A program made the position numbers and the translations under genes. The notes under the pieces were generated by a model. It was not told where the DNA came from and did not search any database. It worked only from the letters and a program-made list of their open reading frames with translations. A DNA stretch of 11,902 bases, from contig CALNBT010000243.1 in assembly GCA_937874345.1 (NCBI GenBank), forward strand, positions 1 to 11,902. The letters run 5' to 3'. Origin of the DNA: an uncultured Prevotella sp. GTDB taxonomy: Bacteria > Bacteroidota > Bacteroidia > Bacteroidales > Bacteroidaceae. Of the stretch, positions 1-5,616 are shown piece after piece; positions within the stretch are counted from its first letter, which is position 1, and each line of letters begins with the position of its first letter.

Positions 1-312
1 ATATGTACAACTTTTTATACATCATTCTTTTATCCTTTTAATTCCGCCAACGGGTATATATATAATTTTCTGCAATTAGATACAATGACAGGGAAAATAG
101 AAATTGTACAATGGTCTTTGGATGATGATAAAGAAGGTTCTGCAACCCTTAATAACGAAGACCTATCTCTTGGTACAGGCTGTGGAACATTTGAATTATA
201 TCCAACAAAAAATATATATCAATTTCTTTTGTTAGATAAAGTAACAGGAAGAAGATGGCATGTTCAATGGGGATTTGAATCAAGTAAAAGATGGATAAAA
301 AGAATCTATTAA
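1..312 (+). CDS. Partial hypothetical protein with two Y-F-L-LD-TG-VQW repeats (5' end outside window)
   Basis: The reading frame is open from base 1 to the TAA at 310-312, giving 103 codons, so the true start lies upstream of the window. An internal ATG at 85 would cut through the first repeat and is probably not the start. The fragment contains two copies of one pattern. Copy A (about residues 21-38, bases 61-114) reads YNFLQLDTMTGKIEIVQW. Copy B (residues 73-90, bases 217-270) reads YQFLLLDKVTGRRWHVQW. Short proteins with this kind of 'LLD..TG..W.VQW' repeat are, from memory, common as uncharacterised proteins in Bacteroidota; I know no assigned function. No catalytic motif, membrane segment or metal ligand set is visible in this part. 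It ends nine bases before the NERD gene in the same orientation, so the two are probably co-transcribed. The frame and repeat are certain; the function is unknown. Confidence 0.75.
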   Translation: MCTTFYTSFFYPFNSANGYIYNFLQLDTMTGKIEIVQWSLDDDKEGSATLNNEDLSLGTGCGTFELYPTKNIYQFLLLDKVTGRRWHVQWGFESSKRWIKRIY

Positions 313-321
313 ATCAGTAAT

Positions 322-1062
322 ATGCATATTGCCATCACCGTTATCTTTTTTGCAGTGGTAATCTTTATTAAATTGAAGATGCCAATGTGGAAAGGCAAGT
401 ATTCTGAAAAACTTGTGAATAACAAGATTCAAGAGTTACCAGAAGAGTATGTTGTTTTTAATGATTTACTATTCGAAAGTAACGGATATTCAACACAAAT
501 TGACCATATTGTAGTTTCACCTTATGGTGTCTTTGTAATTGAAACAAAGGGATATAAAGGTTGGATTTTGGGCAGAGAGAACGGTGAATACTGGACGCAA
601 ACCATCTATAAAAGTAAACATCAATTTTACAATCCGATAAAACAAAACGCTGGACATGTAAGATTTTTGCATCATTTGCTCAAATGTTCAACGGATATAC
701 TTTTTATTCCAATTGTCGTTTTCAATAACAGTGCGGAATTAAAAGTGCATGCTGACAATAACATAGTTGTAAACAGATATAATCTAAAACGTGCTATATT
801 ACAATACAGAACTGCTGTTCTTAATCAGGAGACCATAAATTGGATAATACAGACAATTAACCAGAATCGCATAATCGCTGATAAAGAGAAACTAAAACAG
901 CATAAGCATAACGCAAAGGCTCGGCAATACAGAAGTTCACGCCTAATAAATCAAGGTGTTTGTCCTCAATGCGGAGGACATCTCATTTTGAGGAAAGGTA
1001 AGTACGGCACTTTCTATGGATGTTCAAACTTTCCCACATGCAAGTTTACCATAAACTCATAA
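322..1062 (+). CDS. Membrane-anchored NERD-domain nuclease-like protein with C-terminal topoisomerase-type zinc ribbon
   Basis: A 246-residue protein with three parts. Residues about 3-17 form one hydrophobic segment (IAITVIFFAVVIFIK), a likely N-terminal membrane anchor facing the cytoplasm. Residues about 25-135 match the NERD domain, a PD-(D/E)XK nuclease-like fold: E29 in the N-terminal helix, the QIDHIVVS strand with D61, the FVIETK strand with E74 and K76, and the downstream QNAGH (Q108, H112). Residues 214-240 form a zinc ribbon of the type at the C-terminus of DNA topoisomerase I (C214-x2-C217, C234-x5-C240, with the usual G-x-F-x-G-C-S-x-F-P-x-C spacing), suggesting nucleic-acid binding. 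The putative active-site residues are intact, so nuclease activity is plausible but inferred. The ATG at 322 follows an in-frame stop at 310-312 and keeps the hydrophobic segment. It is probably translated from the same transcript as the upstream repeat protein and converges with the Fic gene. Confidence 0.85.
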   Translation: MHIAITVIFFAVVIFIKLKMPMWKGKYSEKLVNNKIQELPEEYVVFNDLLFESNGYSTQIDHIVVSPYGVFVIETKGYKGWILGRENGEYWTQTIYKSKHQFYNPIKQNAGHVRFLHHLLKCSTDILFIPIVVFNNSAELKVHADNNIVVNRYNLKRAILQYRTAVLNQETINWIIQTINQNRIIADKEKLKQHKHNAKARQYRSSRLINQGVCPQCGGHLILRKGKYGTFYGCSNFPTCKFTINS

Positions 1063-1074
1063 ATAGCAATCCTT

Positions 1075-1101
1075 GTTTTATATAGTATCAGAACATAAAA
1101 C
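1075..1101. terminator. Weak hairpin between convergent NERD and Fic genes
   Basis: GTTTTAT at 1075-1081 and ATAAAAC at 1095-1101 form a 7-bp AT-rich stem around a 13-base loop. The stem is symmetrical, so it could act for both converging transcripts, but its right arm lies inside the last codons of the Fic gene and there is no GC-rich core. It may be chance. Confidence 0.3.
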
Positions 1102-1897
1102 TAAACCCTTTCTTTCGTGATACATTGAATCGTTCAATTTCTATAGAAAGTGATTTCTTCAACTGCCTTGCCATAAAGTCCAAAAACGGCTGATTAGTTT
1201 CTTCATTCTGACATTGGCGCAGGGAAAGAATATATTCTTCTCTATCTTCTTTAAATATTTTGGTCGGAAAAAGGTGATAGCAAAATTGGATGTAGTTCAT
1301 CAGTAATCGAGCCGTTCTTCCGTTGCCATCCACCCACGGATGAATAGTTACTAAATTAAGGTGGGCATTAAAGCTCAATTCGTATTGTTCTCGAAGTGTT
1401 CCCATTTTTTTTTGCTTCTCTTGAAGAATCGCACAAAGTTCATCCACCTTAGCAGGAACTTTCAAATAGTTCATATAAGAATGTCCACCAACACCAGCCG
1501 TAACACCACATAGACGGAACTCTCCTTTAGAAGAATCAAAAGAGCCGCCCAACACACTGTGAACGCTGCCAGTAGTACGCATCAACATTGCATTCAACCT
1601 TTTCAGAAAAGCAGGAGTTATAGGTACAAGACTGCCTGATTCAGTTTTGGCAAGTTCATACGCTTGCTTCAAATCTTCATTCATCAGATGATGCACAAGC
1701 GGTTTCCCTTTCGCTGTTACTCCCTCATCAAAGAGAAGCTGCGTATCAAGTTCGGTCAACGTTGAGCCTTCTATGGCTGTGGAATGGGTAATGAGAGAAT
1801 AAAGGTAGTACTTGTCATAGTCCACCGCTTCACTGATACCAAGTTTTTGAAACTTCTGGTACAACAGTTCTATTTCTTGCCAAACACCTTGTTCCAT
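1088..1897 (-). CDS. Fic-family protein (probable AMP-transferase) with N-terminal inhibitory motif
   Basis: A 269-residue protein with the Fic core motif at residues 186-197, H-P-W-V-D-G-N-G-R-T-A-R, matching HPFx(D/E)GNGRxxR with W in place of F. H186 is the expected catalytic base; D190, N192 and R194 would hold Mg2+ and nucleotide. The target-docking flap is probably near residues 128-146. Near the N-terminus, S39-T-A-I-E43-G44 fits the inhibitory signature (S/T)xxxE(G/N), whose glutamate blocks productive ATP binding in auto-inhibited Fic enzymes. This places it with the class having the inhibitory helix before the Fic core. The protein ends about 70 residues after the core, leaving no room for the winged-helix domain found in many longer relatives. 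Fic enzymes usually transfer AMP from ATP to a protein hydroxyl; the target here cannot be inferred. It has its own promoter (1928-1959) and is transcribed towards the NERD gene. The family call is firm; substrate and role are unknown. Confidence 0.93.
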   Translation of the reverse strand: MEQGVWQEIELLYQKFQKLGISEAVDYDKYYLYSLITHSTAIEGSTLTELDTQLLFDEGVTAKGKPLVHHLMNEDLKQAYELAKTESGSLVPITPAFLKRLNAMLMRTTGSVHSVLGGSFDSSKGEFRLCGVTAGVGGHSYMNYLKVPAKVDELCAILQEKQKKMGTLREQYELSFNAHLNLVTIHPWVDGNGRTARLLMNYIQFCYHLFPTKIFKEDREEYILSLRQCQNEETNQPFLDFMARQLKKSLSIEIERFNVSRKKGFSFMF

Positions 1898-1927
1898 TAC
1901 TTTTATTTAATAGGCTTTATTTCTTTT

Positions 1928-1959
1928 CAAAGGTAACTTATTTACTACGTTCAACCAAA
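1928..1959 (-). promoter_or_regulatory. Bacteroidota-type promoter of the Fic gene
   Basis: On the minus strand, TTTG (1956-1959) is followed after exactly 20 bases by TACCTTTG (1928-1935). This matches the -33 TTTG / -7 TAnnTTTG consensus of the Bacteroidota primary sigma factor. Transcription should start near 1921, giving a leader of about 24 bases before the ATG at 1897. Confidence 0.8.
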
Positions 1960-1993
1960 AGAAATAATGACTTACTGCTATATTTTTTGCACG

Positions 1994-2015
1994 TGTGGGG
2001 AAAATGTGGGGAAAA
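1994..2015. repeat. Perfect 11-bp tandem repeat, TGTGGGGAAAA twice
   Basis: TGTGGGGAAAA occupies 1994-2004 and is repeated without a gap at 2005-2015. The G-runs stand out in an AT-rich intergenic region. A period of 11 bases puts both copies on about the same DNA face. It lies about 35 bases upstream of the -33 box of the Fic promoter and just beyond the tRNA-Leu terminator. It could be an operator, a binding site left by an integrase, or a chance duplication; nothing in the sequence decides. Confidence 0.85.
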
Positions 2016-2018
2016 TTC

Positions 2019-2064
2019 AAGCAAAAGAAAAAGCTAAGTATTGGATTATCAAATACTTAGCTTT
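2019..2064 (-). terminator. Intrinsic terminator of tRNA-Leu
   Basis: Bases 2030-2042 and 2052-2064 form a perfect 13-bp stem (core AAGCTAAGTATT / AATACTTAGCTT) with a 9-base loop. On the minus strand, nine bases past the end of tRNA-Leu, the stem is followed by a T-rich tract (TTCTTTTGC). It separates the tRNA from the Fic gene. The plus strand also has a T-rich tail, so it could act in both directions. Confidence 0.85.
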
Positions 2065-2072
2065 CTTTCTTG

Positions 2073-2154
2073 TACCCAGACCCGGGCTCGAACCGGGATG
2101 AGTTGCCTCACTGGTGTTTGAGACCAGCGCGTCTACCTATTCCGCCATCTGGGC
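2073..2154 (-). tRNA. tRNA-Leu, anticodon CAA
   Basis: Read on the minus strand, the 82-base gene folds into a full class II tRNA. The acceptor is GCCCAGA/TCTGGGT, whose first pair is G-U. The D arm contains GGTAGA, the anticodon arm is CTGGT-CTCAAAC-ACCAG (anticodon CAA, reads UUG), the long variable arm is TGAG-GCAA-CTCA, and the T arm is CCCGG-TTCGAGC-CCGGG. The discriminator base is A (2073), as expected for leucine tRNAs. The 3' CCA is not encoded (the genomic sequence continues with CA) and must be added by nucleotidyltransferase. It has its own promoter and terminator. Confidence 0.97.
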
Positions 2155-2167
2155 TTAATTGCGGGTG

Positions 2168-2199
2168 CAAAGATACATTGTTTTTTTTTATATTGCAAA
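2168..2199 (-). promoter_or_regulatory. Bacteroidota-type promoter of tRNA-Leu
   Basis: On the minus strand, TTTG (2196-2199) is followed after 20 bases by TATCTTTG (2168-2175), a perfect -33/-7 match. The spacer contains a run of nine A. The tRNA begins 13 bases after the -7 box. An inverted repeat, ACTTTTC-ctc-GAAAAGT (2199-2215), abuts the -33 box on its upstream side. Confidence 0.85.
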
Positions 2200-2286
2200 C
2201 TTTTCCTCGAAAAGTTCTGATCAAAAGAACAAAATGCCTAGTGTAGATGGTTTGAGATATGATAATATTTATTTTGTGTCCTTTAT

Positions 2287-2330
2287 AAAAAAAATCTATA
2301 TCCTCTATGAAAATCATAGAGGGCATAGAT
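2287..2330 (-). terminator. Intrinsic terminator of upp
   Basis: CCTCTATG (2302-2309) and CATAGAGG (2315-2322) form an 8-bp stem around AAAAT. It is extended by ATCTAT (2294-2299) pairing with ATAGAT (2325-2330) across a 2x2 internal loop. On the minus strand the stem runs into a stretch of eight T (2287-2294). It lies about 50 bases beyond the upp stop codon, a textbook position and shape. Confidence 0.9.
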
Positions 2331-2382
2331 TAATCTTCTGAAGACGAATCGACCCTAATTAGGATATCAAAACTTTTATAGA

Positions 2383-3042
2383 TTATAGTTTCCCACCGTA
2401 ACACAAATCTCCTGCATCGCCAAATCCAGGAACGATATATTTGTGTTCGTTCAATCCCGGATCAATGGCAGCACACCAAATCGTTGTTTTGTCTTCCGGA
2501 AATACCTTTTTAATATGATTGATGCCTTCTGGTGTGGCAATGACACATGCTACATGGATACGCTTTGGAATGCCTCTAGTAAGGAATGCCTTGTATCCCA
2601 ATTCCATAGAGCCTCCGGTTGCCAACATAGGATCAGCGATGATAAGGGTCTTTTCATCAATGCTTGGAGTAGCCAAATACTCTACATGGATGCCAACATT
2701 GTGATGTTCTTCATCGGTATATTCGCGATAAGCAGAAACAAAAGCATTTTCTGCATGGTCGTAAACATTTAAAAAACCATTGTGAAAGGGCAGGCCTGCA
2801 CGGAAGATTGTTGCCAAAACGACCGACTCTGTAGGAACATTTATATGTGCTATCCCTAGGGGTGTTGCAATGTCTTTCAATTTGTAATGGAGCGTTTTTG
2901 AGATTTCGTAAGCCTCCATCTCACCAATTCGCTGAATATTGTTACGAAACAGCAGACGGTTTTTTTGATAGTCTACATCCCTTATCTCTAACAGGTATTG
3001 GTTAATGATCGAGTTTTGGTCGCTAAAATTGATAATTTTCAT
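2383..3042 (-). CDS. upp: Uracil phosphoribosyltransferase
   Basis: A 219-residue cytoplasmic enzyme of pyrimidine salvage, converting uracil plus PRPP to UMP and pyrophosphate. The PRPP-binding motif is at residues 133-145 (LIIADPMLATGGS, including D137 and the TGGS loop). The uracil-binding C-terminal motif is at 202-216 (YIVPGFGDAGDLCYG), where the PGFGDAGD pattern is characteristic. R81 in IFRAGLPF is also a conserved family element. The length is close to the usual ~210 residues with a slightly extended N-terminus. The start at 3042 fits the promoter at 3072-3103, which gives a leader of about 20 bases. The gene is monocistronic, with a strong terminator downstream, and is divergent from pckA. 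Confidence 0.96.
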   Translation of the reverse strand: MKIINFSDQNSIINQYLLEIRDVDYQKNRLLFRNNIQRIGEMEAYEISKTLHYKLKDIATPLGIAHINVPTESVVLATIFRAGLPFHNGFLNVYDHAENAFVSAYREYTDEEHHNVGIHVEYLATPSIDEKTLIIADPMLATGGSMELGYKAFLTRGIPKRIHVACVIATPEGINHIKKVFPEDKTTIWCAAIDPGLNEHKYIVPGFGDAGDLCYGGKL

Positions 3043-3071
3043 TCTGTACAGTATGTTATATTTTCACGATA

Positions 3072-3103
3072 CAAAATTATACAATTCTATTTACTTTTGC
3101 AAA
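3072..3103 (-). promoter_or_regulatory. Bacteroidota-type promoter of upp
   Basis: On the minus strand, TTTG (3100-3103) is followed after 20 bases by TAATTTTG (3072-3079), matching TTTG-N20-TAnnTTTG. The expected start of transcription is near 3065. Confidence 0.8.
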
Positions 3104-3120
3104 GTCAAAATTACAAATGT

Positions 3121-3130
3121 CATTCGAATG
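3121..3130. repeat. 10-bp palindrome CATTCGAATG between upp and pckA promoters
   Basis: A perfect palindrome placed 18 bases upstream of the upp -33 box, and between the divergent upp and pckA promoters. It could be a protein-binding site, but 10-bp palindromes also arise by chance. Confidence 0.4.
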
Positions 3131-3155
3131 TTATTTTTTTTAATTCTTTAACCTA

Positions 3156-3172
3156 AAATGGTTTGACCATTT
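3156..3172. promoter_or_regulatory. Dyad AAATGGT-ttg-ACCATTT, possible regulator site for pckA
   Basis: Perfect 7-bp arms (3156-3162 and 3166-3172) surround a 3-base centre. The centre at 3164 lies about 65 bases upstream of the predicted pckA transcription start, a common place for class I activators such as CRP-type regulators. Which regulator binds, if any, is not known from the sequence. Confidence 0.45.
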
Positions 3173-3192
3173 GTAAAAATTGTATGTTAAAA

Positions 3193-3223
3193 TTTGCCTT
3201 GATGTATATTTTAGCTAACTTTG
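3193..3223 (+). promoter_or_regulatory. Bacteroidota-type promoter of pckA
   Basis: TTTG (3193-3196) is followed after 19 bases by TAACTTTG (3216-3223). Transcription should begin near 3230, giving a 5' leader of about 54 bases. No Shine-Dalgarno sequence precedes the ATG at 3284; the stretch before it is A/T-rich, as is usual in Bacteroidota. Confidence 0.85.
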
Positions 3224-3283
3224 TGGTCGATTCCAATTACAGGATAAGCAGAATATTTTTTCACTCTTAAATACATTTTATAA

Positions 3284-4897
3284 ATGGCAAAGTTTGATAA
3301 GTCGGTACTGGAGAAGTACGGAATTACAGGTACAACAGAAGTTGTTTACAATCCTTCTTACGAAGTATTGTTTGAAGAAGAGACAAAAGGAAGTCTTCAG
3401 GGGTATGAAAAGGGTCAAGTTTCGGAACTTGGCGCTGTTAACGTAATGACAGGCGTTTATACGGGTCGTTCTCCTAAAGATAAATTTATCGTTGATGATG
3501 TTAATTCACACGATACAGTATGGTGGACATCTGATGAGTATAAGAATGACAACAAGAAAATGACCGAGGCAACTTGGGCTGTTGTTAATGATTTGGCAAA
3601 GAAAGAACTTTCTAACAAGCGTTTGTTTGTTGTAGATGGTTTCTGTGGAGCAAATAAAGATACTCGCATGAAGATTCGTTTCATCGTAGAGGTTGCTTGG
3701 CAGGCTCACTTTGTAACAAATATGTTCATCAAACCGGTTGACCAGGCAGAATTGGATCAAGAACCAGACTTTATTGTTTACAATGCTTCTAAGGCTAAGG
3801 TTGAAAACTTCAAGGAACTTGGATTGAACTCTGAGACTTGTGTTGCTTTTAACGTATCAACTAAAGAGCAGGTTATCCTGAACACATGGTACGGTGGTGA
3901 AATGAAGAAAGGTATGTTCTCGATGATGAACTATTATCTTCCTTTGAAAGGCATTGCTTCTATGCACTGTTCTGCTAATACAGATCTCAATGGCGAGAAT
4001 ACTGCAATCTTCTTTGGACTTTCTGGAACAGGTAAGACAACATTGTCTACAGATCCTAAACGCCTCTTGATTGGAGACGATGAACACGGATGGGATGATA
4101 ACGGTGTATTCAACTTCGAAGGAGGTTGCTATGCTAAGGTTATTAACTTGGATAAGGATTCTGAGCCAGATATTTACAACGCTATAAGACGTGATGCTCT
4201 TCTTGAAAACGTAACACTTCATGCTGATGGCAAGATTGATTTCTCGGATAACAGTACAACAGAAAATACTCGTGTCTCTTACCCAATCAATCATATCAAG
4301 AACATTGTTAAGCCTATCTCTGCAGGTCCTGCAGCAAAGCAAGTCATTTTCTTGAGTGCTGATGCATTTGGTGTATTGCCTCCGGTATCAATTTTGAGCC
4401 CTGAGCAGACTAAGTATTACTTCCTTTCTGGTTTTACAGCTAAATTGGCAGGTACAGAGCGCGGTATCACTGAACCTACTCCTACTTTCTCTGCTTGCTT
4501 CGGCCAAGCTTTCTTGGAGTTGCATCCTACCAAGTATGCTGAAGAATTGGTTAAGAAAATGGAGAAGAACGGTGCTAAGGCATATCTCGTGAACACCGGT
4601 TGGAACGGTACCGGCAAACGTATCTCTATCCGTGACACACGTGGTATCATCGACGGTATCTTAAGCGGTGCTATCAATGGAGCTCCTACCAAGACGATTC
4701 CTTATTTCAATTTCGTAGTTCCTACAGAGTTGGAAGGTGTTGCAACTAACATCCTTGACCCACGTGACACTTACGCTGATGCAACAGAGTGGAACAAGAA
4801 GGCAGAGGATCTCGCAGGTCGTTTCATCAAGAACTTCAAGAAATACGAAGGAAATGAAGCCGGCAAAGCTCTAGTAGCAGCTGGTCCTCAACTCTAA
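3284..4897 (+). CDS. pckA: Phosphoenolpyruvate carboxykinase (ATP)
   Basis: A 537-residue cytoplasmic enzyme interconverting oxaloacetate plus ATP with PEP, CO2 and ADP. The length matches the ATP-type family (about 540). Visible elements in order: TGVYTGRSPKDKF (residues 56-68) with R62 as the likely oxaloacetate-binding arginine; YGGEMKKGMF (203-212) with a metal-ligand lysine; MHCSAN (227-232) with metal-ligand H228; the P-loop GLSGTGKTT (245-253); the kinase-2/metal motif LLIGDDEHGWDD (261-272) with D265/D266; and the C-terminal TGWNGTGKRISIRDTR. In many fermenting Bacteroidales the enzyme also runs in the carboxylating direction, fixing CO2 on the route to succinate and making ATP, so the direction here is open. 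It has its own promoter and a hairpin terminator directly after the stop, and a dyad upstream suggests control by a DNA-binding regulator. Confidence 0.98.
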   Translation: MAKFDKSVLEKYGITGTTEVVYNPSYEVLFEEETKGSLQGYEKGQVSELGAVNVMTGVYTGRSPKDKFIVDDVNSHDTVWWTSDEYKNDNKKMTEATWAVVNDLAKKELSNKRLFVVDGFCGANKDTRMKIRFIVEVAWQAHFVTNMFIKPVDQAELDQEPDFIVYNASKAKVENFKELGLNSETCVAFNVSTKEQVILNTWYGGEMKKGMFSMMNYYLPLKGIASMHCSANTDLNGENTAIFFGLSGTGKTTLSTDPKRLLIGDDEHGWDDNGVFNFEGGCYAKVINLDKDSEPDIYNAIRRDALLENVTLHADGKIDFSDNSTTENTRVSYPINHIKNIVKPISAGPAAKQVIFLSADAFGVLPPVSILSPEQTKYYFLSGFTAKLAGTERGITEPTPTFSACFGQAFLELHPTKYAEELVKKMEKNGAKAYLVNTGWNGTGKRISIRDTRGIIDGILSGAINGAPTKTIPYFNFVVPTELEGVATNILDPRDTYADATEWNKKAEDLAGRFIKNFKKYEGNEAGKALVAAGPQL

Positions 4898-4921
4898 TGA
4901 GAAATTTCTAAAATTCGATAC

Positions 4922-4966
4922 AAGGGGCTTATTCGTCTGTAAAGGTGGATAGGCCCTTTTCTCTTT
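4922..4966 (+). terminator. Intrinsic terminator of pckA
   Basis: AAGGGGCTTAT (4922-4932) pairs with ATAGGCCCTT (4949-4958) through a stem with one bulged G and one G-U pair, followed by TTCTCTTTC. It begins 24 bases after the pckA stop codon, so the following ABM gene is either read through or has its own promoter. Confidence 0.8.
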
Positions 4967-5021
4967 CAAGAAAACAATGTAAATATTGTGACTCTTTGAA
5001 GACGGTAAAACATTAAAAGAG

Positions 5022-5297
5022 ATGATTAGATTTAACGCATTCGTCCAGACTGACGAGAATAACCTTGAGCAAGTTATTTTATTGGCAAAACAACTTGTTG
5101 AAAAATCGCGACAGGATGTTGGTTGCATTCATTATGATTTCTTTGAAAGTACAACGAATCCAACAACCCTGATGTTTTGTGAAACATGGGCAGATCAGCA
5201 TGCTATCGATCTTCATGCAAGTTCAGCTCACTTTGTGAAGTTGGTTGGTGAAATAGAAAAGATCGCCACCATGAAATTGGAGAAGTTTATATTTTAA
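5022..5297 (+). CDS. Antibiotic biosynthesis monooxygenase (ABM) family protein
   Basis: A 91-residue protein that fits the small dimeric alpha-beta barrel fold of the ABM/YgiN/LsrG group. The typical pattern is visible: an N-terminal strand (MIRFNAFVQT), a helix rich in Q/L/E (residues about 14-29), then S-x-x-D-x-G-C-x-x-Y-x-F-x-E-S (30-43), P-x-x-L-M-F-C-E-x-W (47-56) and the conserved H-A-S-S-A-H-F (65-71). Despite the name, members include quinol monooxygenases, isomerases and many proteins of unknown function, so no substrate can be given. No cofactor motif is expected. It follows the pckA terminator by about 55 bases. I found no good promoter in between, so partial read-through from pckA is possible. 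The family call is good; the role is unknown. Confidence 0.85.
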   Translation: MIRFNAFVQTDENNLEQVILLAKQLVEKSRQDVGCIHYDFFESTTNPTTLMFCETWADQHAIDLHASSAHFVKLVGEIEKIATMKLEKFIF

Positions 5298-5616
5298 GTC
5301 GATTCACTTAAAGAATATCCTTTTTGCCTTGGCTTAAGTGTCATCTTTCATCATAATCTATTCTTCTAATGGCAGTATTCTATAAATGAAGTATAGGTTA
5401 ATGGTCATTGTTACTTATTTTTTGTTAGCTTTTCGTTGAGAAGTATTACTATTTCGTTTTTATATTCGATTTATACTATAAAATTGTTATAAATCAAGGA
5501 AATATTATAATAAAATGAAATTTTCTTTAGAAATTGTTTCAAAAGGAAAGTTATTTTAGTATTTTTGCAGCCAAATTGATAGAATATTTTTGATTTTTGA
5601 ATCCAAATAACATTTT
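5298..5616. other. Non-coding AT-rich region between the ABM gene and gltB
   Basis: These 319 bases contain no credible reading frame. Near the left end CACTTAA (5305-5311) and TTAAGTG (5334-5340) form a 7-bp inverted repeat 22 bases apart. This could be a weak terminator for the ABM gene, although no T-run follows it. The rest is AT-rich without strong structure until the gltB promoter at 5537-5567. No RNA gene or riboswitch was recognised. Confidence 0.6.
5537..5567 (+). promoter_or_regulatory. Probable promoter of gltBD
   Basis: TATTTTTG (5560-5567) matches the -7 consensus TAnnTTTG. The -33 position is weaker: TTTC at 5537-5540 with a 19-base spacer, overlapping a TTG at 5534-5536. The imperfect -33 box would suit a promoter that depends on an activator. 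The predicted start is near 5574, giving a leader of about 43 bases. Confidence 0.6.

Noticed and set aside
85..312. Treating the first gene as complete with its start at base 85
   Set aside because: The frame stays open to base 1 and the first repeat begins before base 85, so the gene is cut by the window edge.
2073..2154. Use of the tRNA-Leu 3' end as an integration site with a partner att copy in the window
   Set aside because: I could find no second copy of the tRNA 3' sequence between 1 and 2072 and no integrase; it stays only a possibility for sequence outside the window.
2108..2326. Minus-strand open frame of 72 codons (ends ...GGIGRRAGLKHQ)
   Set aside because: It runs through the tRNA-Leu gene and its promoter; such frames over tRNA genes are well-known false proteins.
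2159..2341. Plus-strand open frame of 60 codons
   Set aside because: It covers the tRNA promoter and the upp terminator, with no promoter or family resemblance.
2354..2363. Palindrome CCTAATTAGG just after the upp stop codon
   Set aside because: Short, isolated, not followed by a T-run, and the true upp terminator lies further on at 2287-2330.
3273..3281. ACATTTTAT shared just before the pckA and gltB start codons (also 5610-5618)
   Set aside because: Its position relative to the ATG differs and such A/T words are common in these leaders; probably chance.
3857..4342. 161-codon minus-strand open frame inside pckA
   Set aside because: It is antisense to conserved pckA coding sequence, including the P-loop region, and has no promoter or family signature.
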